Source: Paracoccaceae bacterium (lineage in GTDB: Bacteria; Pseudomonadota; Alphaproteobacteria; Rhodobacterales; Rhodobacteraceae). From it: a stretch of 7,403 nt of DNA. Under the pieces are notes generated by a model. It saw nothing but the letters and a program-made list of their open reading frames with translations. It ran no database searches and was not told the origin of the DNA. The stretch spans positions 1 to 7,403 of the forward strand of contig SKWJ01000172.1 of the NCBI GenBank assembly GCA_007128995.1, in the 5' to 3' direction. Position numbers and translations under genes: made by a program. This document shows, piece after piece, positions 1 to 6,476 of this stretch (positions are counted from its first letter, which is position 1; each line of letters opens with the position of its first letter).

Positions 1-1209
1 AGGGGCAAACAGCTCTGAATGGGCCGTGACGGGTGCTACCGGCGGACCCTCGTAACGATCTGTCAGCAACGCGCGGGCACTGGCCTGACCAAATACAGTT
101 CCGGGTCCGATCCCGCGACCGGAATAGCCGAAACAGGCCAAAGCCCTCGGGCCGAATTGGACAATCTTGGGGATATGATCATGCGTCATGGCAATCCGAC
201 CGCTCCAGCCATGGGTGAATCTCTGCGCGTCCAAAGTTGGAAAGAGCGCGGACAGTTTTCGCGCCGCCCATGCTGCATGCAGCCTGCCGCCGAACCCGGC
301 ACTGTTGCCTATACCACCGAGGATCAACCTGCCCGCCCGATCCCTCCGCAAGGATGACATGACAAGCGCTGTGTCCCAACACCCTTCACCCCCATGCAGA
401 ATTGTCGCGTGCTGCGCCGCAGAAAGCGGTTCCGTTGCAAACTGACAGTAGTGGACTGGCACGAATTCGGGTTGGAACGGATCCCTTATCCCGAGATGGT
501 AGGCATTGGTCGCAACCAGCAGAGTGCGGGCCGTGACAGTCCTGCCATTGACATCAAGCCGCCAAAGGTTCTGATCATGGGTAAGCGCACGAACCGGGCT
601 GTGCACATGAACCTGTGCGCCAGTGGCCAATGCAGCCCGCGCCAATCCGCGCACATAGCCCAACGGCTGTACAGTGCCTGCGCGCGGATCAAAAAGCGCA
701 CCATGAAATCCAGCTGCACCTGTCCGCCGCGCTGTCTCTGCCGAGTCAAGCAACGATACTGGCGCGCCAAGCCTGACGCCTAGCTGATGTCGTGACATCA
801 GATCACGCAGACCTTTGGCGGAATGGGCCAGATGCAGGGTTCCTGCGCGCGTTGCCTCGCACGCGATGCTCTCGCGCCCGATCAGGTCGAATACGAGTCC
901 TGGAGCCTCTGCCAGAGCAGTAATCAGACGCAGTCCGGCTGCACGGCCCATCTGGTCCATCACGCGGTCTGGCGGCAGCCACAGGCCCGCATTGACCAGC
1001 CCGACATTGCGCCCCGAACCACCATGCCCGATGGTTTCGGCCTCGAGCAGGCAGACCGAAGCGCCCTGGCGCGCTGCATCCAGCGCCGCCGCGCATCCCG
1101 TGAATCCGCCCCCGATGACGGCCAGGTCCACTGTCAGATCGTGCTCCAGCGGGCCGACATCCGGACGTTCACCGGAAGTTTCGTGCCAGAGATTGGCGTC
1201 AAATGTCAA
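1..1209 (-). CDS. amaA: FAD-dependent oxidoreductase, L-pipecolate oxidase type (partial, C-terminus off the left edge)
   Basis: Open for 403 codons to the left edge, so the stop lies outside the window. DAO-fold flavoprotein. The FAD-binding G-x-G-x-x-G is at residues 33-38 (VIGGGFTG) and the ribose-binding Glu ends strand 2 at residue 56. The motif IGHGGSGRNVGLVNAG (60-75) is characteristic of the AmaA/PuuB branch. Further along are a GTVQPLGY block and a C-terminal GYSGRG-x-G-P-G-T FAD motif. Pipecolate oxidases have about 430 residues, so about 25 are missing. AmaA oxidises L-pipecolate to piperideine-6-carboxylate, which opens to aminoadipate semialdehyde, the substrate of the upstream gene; this pairing is the main reason for the specific name. 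Start: the frame is closed upstream by a stop at 1249-1251, and no ATG precedes the Rossmann motif. TTG at 1207-1209 keeps the family N-terminus (LWHET) and has AGGG eight bases upstream. It overlaps the amaB stop by 11 bases, suggesting coupled translation. Another amine or amino-acid oxidase of the PuuB/DAO group remains possible. Confidence 0.82.
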   Translation of the reverse strand, partial: MTFDANLWHETSGERPDVGPLEHDLTVDLAVIGGGFTGCAAALDAARQGASVCLLEAETIGHGGSGRNVGLVNAGLWLPPDRVMDQMGRAAGLRLITALAEAPGLVFDLIGRESIACEATRAGTLHLAHSAKGLRDLMSRHQLGVRLGAPVSLLDSAETARRTGAAGFHGALFDPRAGTVQPLGYVRGLARAALATGAQVHVHSPVRALTHDQNLWRLDVNGRTVTARTLLVATNAYHLGIRDPFQPEFVPVHYCQFATEPLSAAQHATILHGGEGCWDTALVMSSLRRDRAGRLILGGIGNSAGFGGRLHAAWAARKLSALFPTLDAQRFTHGWSGRIAMTHDHIPKIVQFGPRALACFGYSGRGIGPGTVFGQASARALLTDRYEGPPVAPVTAHSELFAP

Positions 1210-2701
1210 AGCGCACGCCCTGTGCGAGGGGCAATTCAGCAGAATAATTCACTGTGCTTGTCTGCCGGCGCATGTATCCTTTCCATGCATCAGAGCCGCT
1301 TTCCCGTCCGCCCCCGGTTTCCTTTTCACCCCCAAAGGCCCCGCCGATTTCGGCGCCTGAGGGTCCGATATTCACATTGGCAATGCCGCAATCAGACCCG
1401 GCGGCCGACAGGAAGGTTTCCGCCTCGCGCAGGTTCAGGGTGAAGATGCAGGATGACAGGCCCTGCGGCACATCGTTCTGCATTTCGATCGCCTCTTCCA
1501 GAGTTTCATATTCCATCACATAGAGGATCGGCGCGAATGTTTCCGCGCGCACCGTTTCTGTCTGGCGGGGCATCTCGACCAGTGCTGGTGTGATATAGGC
1601 GCCGCCCTGTGGCACATTTTCACTGACGGGGGTGCCGCCATGAACAACACCGCCTTCACCGCGCGCCCGATCCAATTGTGCGATCATCGCCGCCCGCGCC
1701 GCACCATCCACAAGCGGACCGACCAGAGTTGCGCCGTTGCGTGGATCGCCAACTGGCAGGCTGGCATATGCGGCCCTGAGCTTCTCGACCAGCGTTGCGC
1801 GAATATCGCGATGCACGATCAGCCGCCTGAGCGAGGTGCAGCGCTGGCCTGCCGTGCCGACAGCGCTGAACACGATCGCGCGGACGGCCATGTCCAGATC
1901 TGCCGAAGGCGCGACGATCATTGCGTTATTGCCGCCCAGTTCAAGAATGGGGCGGCCCCAGCGGGCAAGGACTTTGGGGCCGACGAACGCACCCATGCGG
2001 GTGGACCCGGTTGCAGACAGCACTGGCACGGCTTTGCTGTCCACAAGCGCAGCGCCAATCTCTGGACCACCGATCACAAGTTGGCTCAGCCCTTCTGGCG
2101 CATCGTCTCCGAAACGCGCAATCGCACGTTCAAGGCACCGATGCGCGGCCATCGCTGTGAGAGGCGATTTCTCTGAAGGTTTCCAGATGATCGGATTCCC
2201 GCAGACCAAAGCCAGTGCCGCATTCCACGACCAAACGGCAACCGGGAAGTTGAACGCCGAGATAATGCCGACAGGGCCGATAGGATGCCAGGTTTCGGCC
2301 ATCCGGTGGCCCGGGCGTTCAGAGGCGATGGTCAGCCCATAAAGCTGCCGCGACAGCCCGACCGCGAAATCGCAGATATCGATCATTTCCTGAACTTCGC
2401 CGAGCCCTTCAGAGGTGATCTTGCCGACTTCGAGCGTGACCAGCGCGCCGAGTTCTGCCTTGGCCTTGCGCAGTTCTTCGCCAAGCATGCGTACCAGTTC
2501 GCCGCGTCGCGGGGCAGGGACGGTACGCCAAAGCGCGAAGGCCTGCTGCGCGCGTGCGATCACAGATGGCATGTCCGCTAAGGCTGTCTCTGTCAGATGG
2601 GCAATTTCGGCCCCGTCGATCGGGGACAGCACGACAAGTGAACCTCCGGCCAACTCGGTCTTGGTCAGTCCGGCGGCAGACAGAATGGCGGAATGGGTCA
2701 T
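1199..2701 (-). CDS. amaB: ALDH7-family aldehyde dehydrogenase, L-aminoadipate-semialdehyde (piperideine-6-carboxylate) dehydrogenase type
   Basis: A 500-residue NAD(P)-dependent aldehyde dehydrogenase, full length for the family. Visible motifs are the oxyanion Asn in SAFNFP (N151), the cofactor Lys in WKPSE (K174), the general-base Glu in LELGGNN (E254), the nucleophile Cys in GQRCT (C288) and E-x-F at 387-389. The C-terminal block FGGEKETGGGRESGSDAWK (457-474) is distinctive of ALDH7 (antiquitin/AmaB/Pcd) and separates it from succinate-semialdehyde or betaine-aldehyde enzymes. The expected reaction is aminoadipate semialdehyde to 2-aminoadipate in lysine/pipecolate breakdown, in the cytoplasm. 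The ATG at 2701 is preferred because AAAAGGA stands seven bases upstream (2709-2715). The frame stays open to an earlier ATG at 2812, but the extra 37 residues are arginine- and proline-rich and unlike the family. The next gene, an AmaA-like oxidase, overlaps its stop, and the stress protein gene lies 123 bases upstream on the same strand. The ALDH7 call is firm; the exact substrate is inferred from the family and the neighbour. Confidence 0.92.
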   Translation of the reverse strand: MTHSAILSAAGLTKTELAGGSLVVLSPIDGAEIAHLTETALADMPSVIARAQQAFALWRTVPAPRRGELVRMLGEELRKAKAELGALVTLEVGKITSEGLGEVQEMIDICDFAVGLSRQLYGLTIASERPGHRMAETWHPIGPVGIISAFNFPVAVWSWNAALALVCGNPIIWKPSEKSPLTAMAAHRCLERAIARFGDDAPEGLSQLVIGGPEIGAALVDSKAVPVLSATGSTRMGAFVGPKVLARWGRPILELGGNNAMIVAPSADLDMAVRAIVFSAVGTAGQRCTSLRRLIVHRDIRATLVEKLRAAYASLPVGDPRNGATLVGPLVDGAARAAMIAQLDRARGEGGVVHGGTPVSENVPQGGAYITPALVEMPRQTETVRAETFAPILYVMEYETLEEAIEMQNDVPQGLSSCIFTLNLREAETFLSAAGSDCGIANVNIGPSGAEIGGAFGGEKETGGGRESGSDAWKGYMRRQTSTVNYSAELPLAQGVRFDI

Positions 2702-2708
2702 GGGTCGG

Positions 2709-2715
2709 TCCTTTT
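2709..2715 (-). promoter_or_regulatory. Ribosome binding site that fixes the amaB start
   Basis: On the minus strand AAAAGGA lies seven bases before the ATG at 2699-2701. This supports the 500-residue form over the longer frame beginning at 2812. Confidence 0.7.
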
Positions 2716-2824
2716 CGTTCGTGAAATTGGGCATCGGGGTGTAGGGACGCAGGCCGATGCAATCGTGTGTGCGCACTCGATCCGTGCGAAGAGGGCAGGA
2801 TCGGCGCGCCAATTGAAGCGGTGA

Positions 2825-3250
2825 TCAGTCGCGCACCACGTAAACCGACTGTTTGGCGTGGCGCACCACACGGGCCACATTCGGCCCCAGAAGGTAATCG
2901 CGCGCTTCGGGCCTGTGGGCGGCCATGATGATCAGATCCACCTCCAGCCGGTCGGCGGCACGCAGGATCTCGTCATAGATGTTGCCATGAAGAATGTGCG
3001 GGTGGACTTCGATCGCATTCGGGACATTCTGCTTGACCCAGCCGCGCAGCGCTTCACCGAAATGATGCAGGGCGGTCTGCTCGAACCCGGTCTTGAAGAA
3101 GGTTCCGACCATCGACATGCCAAAATCCGGCAGAACGCTGACCACGTGCAACTCTCCGCCTTTGGCCAGCATCATCTGAGCTTCGCCAAGGGGTTTGACC
3201 CAGGACGCAGGAGCATTCAGGTCTATCGGCAAAAGGATCTTTTTGGCCAT
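2825..3250 (-). CDS. Universal stress protein (UspA family, single domain)
   Basis: A 141-residue protein of typical single-Usp length. It begins KKILLPIDL (3-11, strand 1) and has the hydrophobic strand DLIIMAAHR (105-113). It ends with LLGPNVARVVRHAKQSVYVVR (120-140), the usual nucleotide-binding loop and last strand. The start is firm, because GGAGGA lies four bases upstream (3255-3260). In ATP-binding Usps the loop reads G-2x-G-9x-G-(S/T). Here it reads A-A-H-R, nine residues, then G-P, so the first glycines and the Ser/Thr are missing; UspF-type proteins also have A-S-H-R there. The segment PDFGMSMVGTFF (41-52) resembles Usps that accompany TRAP transporters, such as TeaD, but no transporter is in the window. 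The partner or ligand is unknown. It lies 123 bases upstream of amaB with no visible terminator between them, so co-transcription with the lysine-catabolism pair is possible. Confidence 0.93.
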   Translation of the reverse strand: MAKKILLPIDLNAPASWVKPLGEAQMMLAKGGELHVVSVLPDFGMSMVGTFFKTGFEQTALHHFGEALRGWVKQNVPNAIEVHPHILHGNIYDEILRAADRLEVDLIIMAAHRPEARDYLLGPNVARVVRHAKQSVYVVRD

Positions 3251-3292
3251 GATGTCCTCCGGTCAGGCAAAGCAGTGCAGGGCGGATCGTAT

Positions 3293-3320
3293 ATGTCCAG
3301 TCCCGCTGGGAATTGGACAT
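3293..3320 (-). repeat. Hairpin-forming inverted repeat in the leader of the stress protein gene
   Basis: ATGTCCA (3293-3299) and TGGACAT (3314-3320) are perfect inverted 7-base arms. The pairing continues inward: one G-T wobble, one T-A pair, a bulged A, then CCC/GGG around a GCT loop. It ends about 33 bases before the GGAGGA of the usp gene. It could be a structure in the leader RNA, a dyad bound by a regulator, or chance. There is no T-run after it, so it is not a classic terminator. The rest of the 292-base gap (3251-3542) shows no credible gene; it holds a weaker 6-base dyad at 3343-3358 (CCCAAA/TTTGGG). Confidence 0.45.
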
Positions 3321-3542
3321 GAGCCGCCTTCAGGAATCAACCCCCAAATGGTTTTGGGCAGAGGCAGGCACACAGGGCAGAGCGCGACTCACCGCGCGTG
3401 GCGCGCCCGGAACTTCCAGTCTGCACATCTTGGGAGCAGGTTACTTTGGACAGATTGCGCCAAGCCGCCCCAAGGCCATGGCCTGCGCACCCGCGTCCTG
3501 AACAGTCTGGATGATTTTCTCTGATCAGATGACCAAAGCCCT

Positions 3543-4388
3543 TTATCCGGCCTGTGCCGCCTTGAGTTGAGACACTTTCCACGGCGCTTGCGTCGAGGGC
3601 GCACCAAAATAGTATCCCTGAAGGCAGTCAACCCCGAGATCGACAAGAAGTCGCGCATCTTCGGCGGTTTCGACAAATTCGGCGACTGTGAACATGTCAA
3701 AATGCCGTGCGATCGAGACGAGCGCCTGCACGAGGATCTGGTTGTCGGGCTCTGCGCCGATATTGCGGATGAACGAGCCGTCGATCTTGACGATATCGAA
3801 GTAGAAGTCCTTGAGGTAGCGAAATGCCGTGTAGCCAGCGCCAAAGTCATCAAGGGCGAAGCATATGCCCCGCTCTTGCATGTCCTGCATGAACATGGTG
3901 ACCAGATCGGGCATTGTCATTGCCGAGGATTCGGTGATTTCAAGGATCAGCCGCTCTGCGATATCCGGGGAATGTCGCAGTCCGCGTTCCAGCGTGGCCA
4001 GCCAGTCCGGGTAGCCGATGGATCGCGCCGACATGTTGATTGACAGACGGATGGCGGGTTCCTGCGTCAGTGTGGCCAGCCCCATTTCAAGCGCCCTGCA
4101 GTCGATCCGGCGGCCCAGTTCAGTGGTTTCCACAGCGTCCATGAACTCGCCTGCCGGGATAATGCGCCCGGTATGATCCATGATGCGCATCAGCCCTTCA
4201 TAGAAAGCGGCACGCTTTGGCATCCGGGCCTGCACGATTGGCTGAAAGGCCAGCATCGTCCGCTTCTCGTCCAGTGCCGCGCTGACCATGGCAAGCGTGC
4301 TGTTGTGCTGGTCTTGCGCTGCCGATTCAGGTGCAGCGCCGTGAGGCACAGCGCGGTAGGATCCATTTGTAGAGATGTCACTGGACAT
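3543..4388 (-). CDS. Single-domain EAL protein, predicted cyclic-di-GMP phosphodiesterase
   Basis: A 281-residue protein: about 40 residues of low-complexity N-terminus, then one EAL domain to the end. It has no GGDEF, sensor or membrane segment, so it is probably cytoplasmic. EAL phosphodiesterases open c-di-GMP to pGpG. The signature reads E-G-L-x-R (64-68) instead of EALxR, which keeps the metal-binding Glu. The other metal and catalytic residues are visible: N118 (INMSA), E150 (LEITES), D180-D181 (DDFGAGY), K201 (KIDGSF), E237 (AEFVE) and Q257 (LQGYY). Activity is therefore likely, though not proven. Start: the frame has ATGs at 4412, 4394 and 4388. Only 4388 has a well-placed site (GGAG at 4397-4400, eight bases upstream), so I use it; the 4412 form would add eight residues. 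It is divergent from argH, with a CtrA-like box in between, which suggests cell-cycle or motility-linked control. No partner cyclase is in the window. Confidence 0.92.
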   Translation of the reverse strand: MSSDISTNGSYRAVPHGAAPESAAQDQHNSTLAMVSAALDEKRTMLAFQPIVQARMPKRAAFYEGLMRIMDHTGRIIPAGEFMDAVETTELGRRIDCRALEMGLATLTQEPAIRLSINMSARSIGYPDWLATLERGLRHSPDIAERLILEITESSAMTMPDLVTMFMQDMQERGICFALDDFGAGYTAFRYLKDFYFDIVKIDGSFIRNIGAEPDNQILVQALVSIARHFDMFTVAEFVETAEDARLLVDLGVDCLQGYYFGAPSTQAPWKVSQLKAAQAG

Positions 4389-4396
4389 GGGCATCG

Positions 4397-4400
4397 CTCC
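4397..4400 (-). promoter_or_regulatory. Ribosome binding site that chooses the start of the EAL gene
   Basis: GGAG on the minus strand lies eight bases before the ATG at 4386-4388. It is only two bases from the ATG at 4392-4394 and lies inside the frame that opens at 4412, so it favours the shortest form. Confidence 0.6.
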
Positions 4401-4428
4401 GGTTTTCAGCATAGATGCCGCAGCCAGC

Positions 4429-4443
4429 TTAATTGCGCGTTAA
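4429..4443 (-). promoter_or_regulatory. Perfect CtrA-type box, TTAA-N7-TTAA, between the EAL gene and argH
   Basis: The sequence reads TTAA, seven bases, TTAA. Read on the minus strand it is TTAAC-N6-TTAA, the form best known for the alphaproteobacterial response regulator CtrA. By eye I find only three TTAA tetramers in the whole window, and two of them form this box, so chance is unlikely. It ends 40 bases before the EAL start at 4388 and lies 123 bases before the argH start. A weak -10-like TATGCT follows on the minus strand at 4413-4408, about where a short leader would begin. CtrA boxes usually overlap the -35 region of promoters they activate, so the EAL gene is the likelier target. Binding itself is an inference. 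Confidence 0.6.
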
Positions 4444-4566
4444 AGCCGCGCGCCTTTCCCATCGGGCTTGCGCTGTCTGCGTGGGCTTGCACCGCGTTGG
4501 TCGGATTGCCTTCAGCGCAGGCCGCGCGTATAGCCAGAGCCACAAGGAACGTGCGGCGGGGGCGTC

Positions 4567-5958
4567 ATGGACAGGAAATCGGCAAATACAATGTGGGGCG
4601 GCAGGTTCAGTTCCGGGCCAGATGCCATCATGGAAGCGATCAATGCATCCATCGGGTTTGACAAGCGCCTTGCGCCGCAAGATATCGCCGGGTCGCGTGC
4701 CCATGCCGCAATGCTGGCCGCGACGGGTATCTTGTCGGATGCGGATGCGCAGGCGCTTGATACAGGGCTGGCGCAGATCCTTGACGAGATCGGGGCCGGG
4801 ACATTCTCGTTCTCCACCGCTCTGGAAGATATTCACATGAATGTAGAGCAGCGCCTGCACCAGATTGTTGGTGCACCTGCAGGGCGGCTGCATACTGCGC
4901 GTTCGCGCAATGATCAGGTTGCGCTGGATTTCCGGCTCTGGGTTCGGGAGCAATGTGACGCTGCGATTGCAGGGCTGGAGGCATTGATGCGCGCCTTTCT
5001 GGCTCAGGCCGAGGCGGGTGCGGATTGGGTCATGCCGGGTTTTACCCATCTGCAGACGGCACAACCCGTAACCTGGGGGCATCACATGCTGGCCTATGTC
5101 GAAATGTTTGCCCGTGACACGGCGCGGTTTCGGGATGCGCGCGCGCGGATGAACGAGTGCCCGCTGGGGGCCGCCGCCCTTGCCGGCACGTCATTTCCGA
5201 TTGATCGCCATATGACGGCACAGGCGCTGGGCTTTGACCGGCCCACGGCAAATTCGCTCGACAGTGTGGCAGACCGGGATTTCGCGCTCGAATTTCTGTC
5301 GGCAGCCAGCATCTGCGCAATGCACCTGTCGCGATTTGCCGAAGAGCTGGTCATCTGGTCATCCGCCCAGTTTCGTTTTGTGCGTATGTCTGATCGGTTT
5401 TCAACCGGATCAAGCATCATGCCACAGAAACGCAATCCTGATGCGGCAGAACTGTTGCGCGCGAAACTTGGCCGCATCCTCGGGGCGACAGTCGCCTTGT
5501 TTACAGTCATGAAAGGTCTGCCGCTGACCTATTCCAAGGATATGCAGGAAGACAAGGAACAGGTCTTTGATGCGGCCGACAATCTGATCCTGGGGCTGGC
5601 TGCGATGGAGGGCATGGTCAGCGACCTGACCGCTAACCGGGCCGCGCTGGAAGCTTCCGCGGCGTCCGGCTTCTCGACCGCGACTGATCTTGCCGACTGG
5701 CTGGTTCGAACGCTGGATCTGCCGTTCCGCGAAGCCCACCACGTCACCGGCGCATTGGTCAAGCGCGCAGAAGAGCTCGGTTGTGATCTTCCCGAACTCG
5801 GCCTTGACGAAATGCAAAAAGTGCATGGCGAAATCACGACAGCGGTCTATTCTGTGTTGGGTGTGCAGAACTCTGTCGCAAGCCGCACGAGCTATGGCGG
5901 CACTGCACCCGCGAATGTCCGCGCACAGATCGCGCGCTGGAAAAAGGAACTGGAATGA
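4567..5958 (+). CDS. argH: Argininosuccinate lyase
   Basis: A 463-residue enzyme, full length for the family, that catalyses the last step of arginine synthesis: argininosuccinate to arginine plus fumarate. It belongs to the fumarase/aspartase superfamily and works as a cytoplasmic homotetramer. Visible landmarks are the N-terminal MWGGRF (9-14), TARSRNDQ (110-117), the GFTHLQ segment with the catalytic His (H161), and the superfamily signature [12 protein letters not shown] (281-292) with the catalytic loop Ser283. The ATG at 4567 gives the usual short lead before WGGRF. Its ribosome site is weak: there is a G-rich stretch just upstream, but the nearest AAGGAA (4544-4549) is 17 bases away. 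The gene is divergent from the EAL gene. Its TGA overlaps the ATG of a small lipoprotein gene (ATGA at 5955-5958), the start of a run towards lysA. No attenuator or arginine-repressor box was recognised upstream. Confidence 0.98.
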   Translation: MDRKSANTMWGGRFSSGPDAIMEAINASIGFDKRLAPQDIAGSRAHAAMLAATGILSDADAQALDTGLAQILDEIGAGTFSFSTALEDIHMNVEQRLHQIVGAPAGRLHTARSRNDQVALDFRLWVREQCDAAIAGLEALMRAFLAQAEAGADWVMPGFTHLQTAQPVTWGHHMLAYVEMFARDTARFRDARARMNECPLGAAALAGTSFPIDRHMTAQALGFDRPTANSLDSVADRDFALEFLSAASICAMHLSRFAEELVIWSSAQFRFVRMSDRFSTGSSIMPQKRNPDAAELLRAKLGRILGATVALFTVMKGLPLTYSKDMQEDKEQVFDAADNLILGLAAMEGMVSDLTANRAALEASAASGFSTATDLADWLVRTLDLPFREAHHVTGALVKRAEELGCDLPELGLDEMQKVHGEITTAVYSVLGVQNSVASRTSYGGTAPANVRAQIARWKKELE

Positions 5959-6092
5959 GAGTTTTCGCAGCAATCTCATTGCTCTTTCTGGCTGGCTGCG
6001 GGGCAGAGTCTCCGCCAACCCAAGCCGGACAGATGACACCGGGTGCCTCGGTATCGGGGGAAATGCGTATCGGCGTTCGGACTGAGCTATGA
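5955..6092 (+). CDS. Very small lipoprotein (45 residues) between argH and lysA, LptM-like position
   Basis: A 45-residue frame joined to both neighbours by ATGA overlaps: its ATG shares bases with the argH stop, and its TGA shares bases with the DUF2834 start. AAGGAA lies seven bases upstream, inside the end of argH. The protein has a short type II signal peptide, [11 protein letters not shown], then the lipobox L12-A13-G14-C15. After cleavage at Cys15 the mature form has about 31 residues. Gly follows the Cys, so there is no Asp inner-membrane retention signal and outer-membrane placement is expected. Many alphaproteobacteria carry a tiny LptM-type (LPAM) lipoprotein between argH and lysA. 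LptM helps the LPS translocon LptDE mature in E. coli. The usual GCG-L-K-G-P-L motif is reduced here to GCGAESPP, so an LptM role is only suggested. The tail (SGEMRIGV) has no feature I recognise. Confidence 0.8.
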   Translation: MRVFAAISLLFLAGCGAESPPTQAGQMTPGASVSGEMRIGVRTEL

Positions 6093-6403
6093 GCGCGCTG
6101 CGTATCGTCTATCTGGCTCTCGCGATCTGGGGCACGATCCATCCGATGTACTGGTTCATCACATGGTTTGTGCAGAATGAGTGGTCGCTCATGGCGATGG
6201 TGGATGCTTGGCATGTCAATGCCGCCACCTCTGGCCTTGTCTGGGATCTGACGATCGCAGCGGTGGCGCTGACCGTCTTCATTCTCGCCGAAACATGGCA
6301 AACGCGGCGCTTCATTGGCTTGCTGGCGATCCCGGCTACATTCTGCATTGGTGTCTCTTGCGGGGTGCCGTTATATCTGTTCCTGCGGTCGCGCCCGTCT
6401 TAA
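6089..6403 (+). CDS. DUF2834 family small membrane protein
   Basis: A 104-residue hydrophobic protein with three likely membrane helices at roughly residues 4-27, 48-68 and 75-98. The last contains IPATFCIGVSCGVPLYLFL, which together with the N-terminal HPMYWF and the middle DAWHVNAATSG identifies the DUF2834 family. The function of this family is not known to me. Histidines (H18, H42) and polar residues between helices 1 and 2 stand out, as do two cysteines in helix 3 (C86, C91). Their role is unclear. Its ATG overlaps the stop of the lipoprotein gene, and no Shine-Dalgarno stands close upstream, so translation is probably coupled. It ends 73 bases before lysA. The same order is what I recall from Rhodobacterales genomes, which makes it a stable passenger of this operon rather than a recent insertion. 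Confidence 0.88.
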   Translation: MSALRIVYLALAIWGTIHPMYWFITWFVQNEWSLMAMVDAWHVNAATSGLVWDLTIAAVALTVFILAETWQTRRFIGLLAIPATFCIGVSCGVPLYLFLRSRPS

Positions 6404-6476
6404 GCGCCCCGCGCATGCTGGCCCCCCTTCGCAACCGACCTCCGGCCTTGCCCTTGATTGTCTGAAAGCGCCCTGA

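Noticed and set aside
785..800. Inverted repeat TGATGTC/GACATCA with a two-base centre.
   Set aside because: It lies inside the amaA-like coding region, encodes ordinary residues, and a 7-base dyad is expected now and then by chance.
803..1096. Minus-strand frame of 97 residues within the left-hand oxidase region, and other frames between 19 and 1443 on both strands.
   Set aside because: All are out-of-frame shadows; the real reading frame runs unbroken from 1209 to 1 and carries the flavoprotein motifs.
2702..2812. The longer amaB form starting at 2812.
   Set aside because: The additional 37 residues are unlike ALDH7 proteins, and the good ribosome site lies before the ATG at 2701.
2702..2824. 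Short palindromes (GGCGCGCC, GTGCGCAC) in the gap before amaB, considered as an operator or terminator.
   Set aside because: Each is only eight bases, common in GC-rich DNA, with no T-run and no match to an operator I recognise.
3195..3524. Plus-strand frames of 62 to 109 residues across the gap between the stress gene and the EAL gene.
   Set aside because: They overlap the usp start on the other strand or have no ribosome site, and the proteins lack any recognisable pattern.
3473..3529. Palindromes AGGCCATGGCCT (3473-3484) and TCTGATCAGA (3520-3529) just after the EAL stop, considered as a terminator.
   Set aside because: Both are short with no loop, and neither is followed by a T-run on the minus strand.
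4428..4661. A plus-strand frame upstream of argH that reads like a signal peptide ending in an Ala-x-Ala site (PSAQA) before an Arg-rich stretch.
   Set aside because: No start codon lies near the hydrophobic part; the only in-frame ATG is at 4173, inside the EAL gene on the other strand. The frame also runs about 95 bases into argH. Probably an effect of GC-rich sequence, or at most a decayed remnant.
4433..4840. A TTG-started 135-residue plus-strand frame covering the argH leader and the first 90 codons of argH.
   Set aside because: Mostly a shadow of argH, with no recognisable domain; its start falls inside the CtrA-like box.
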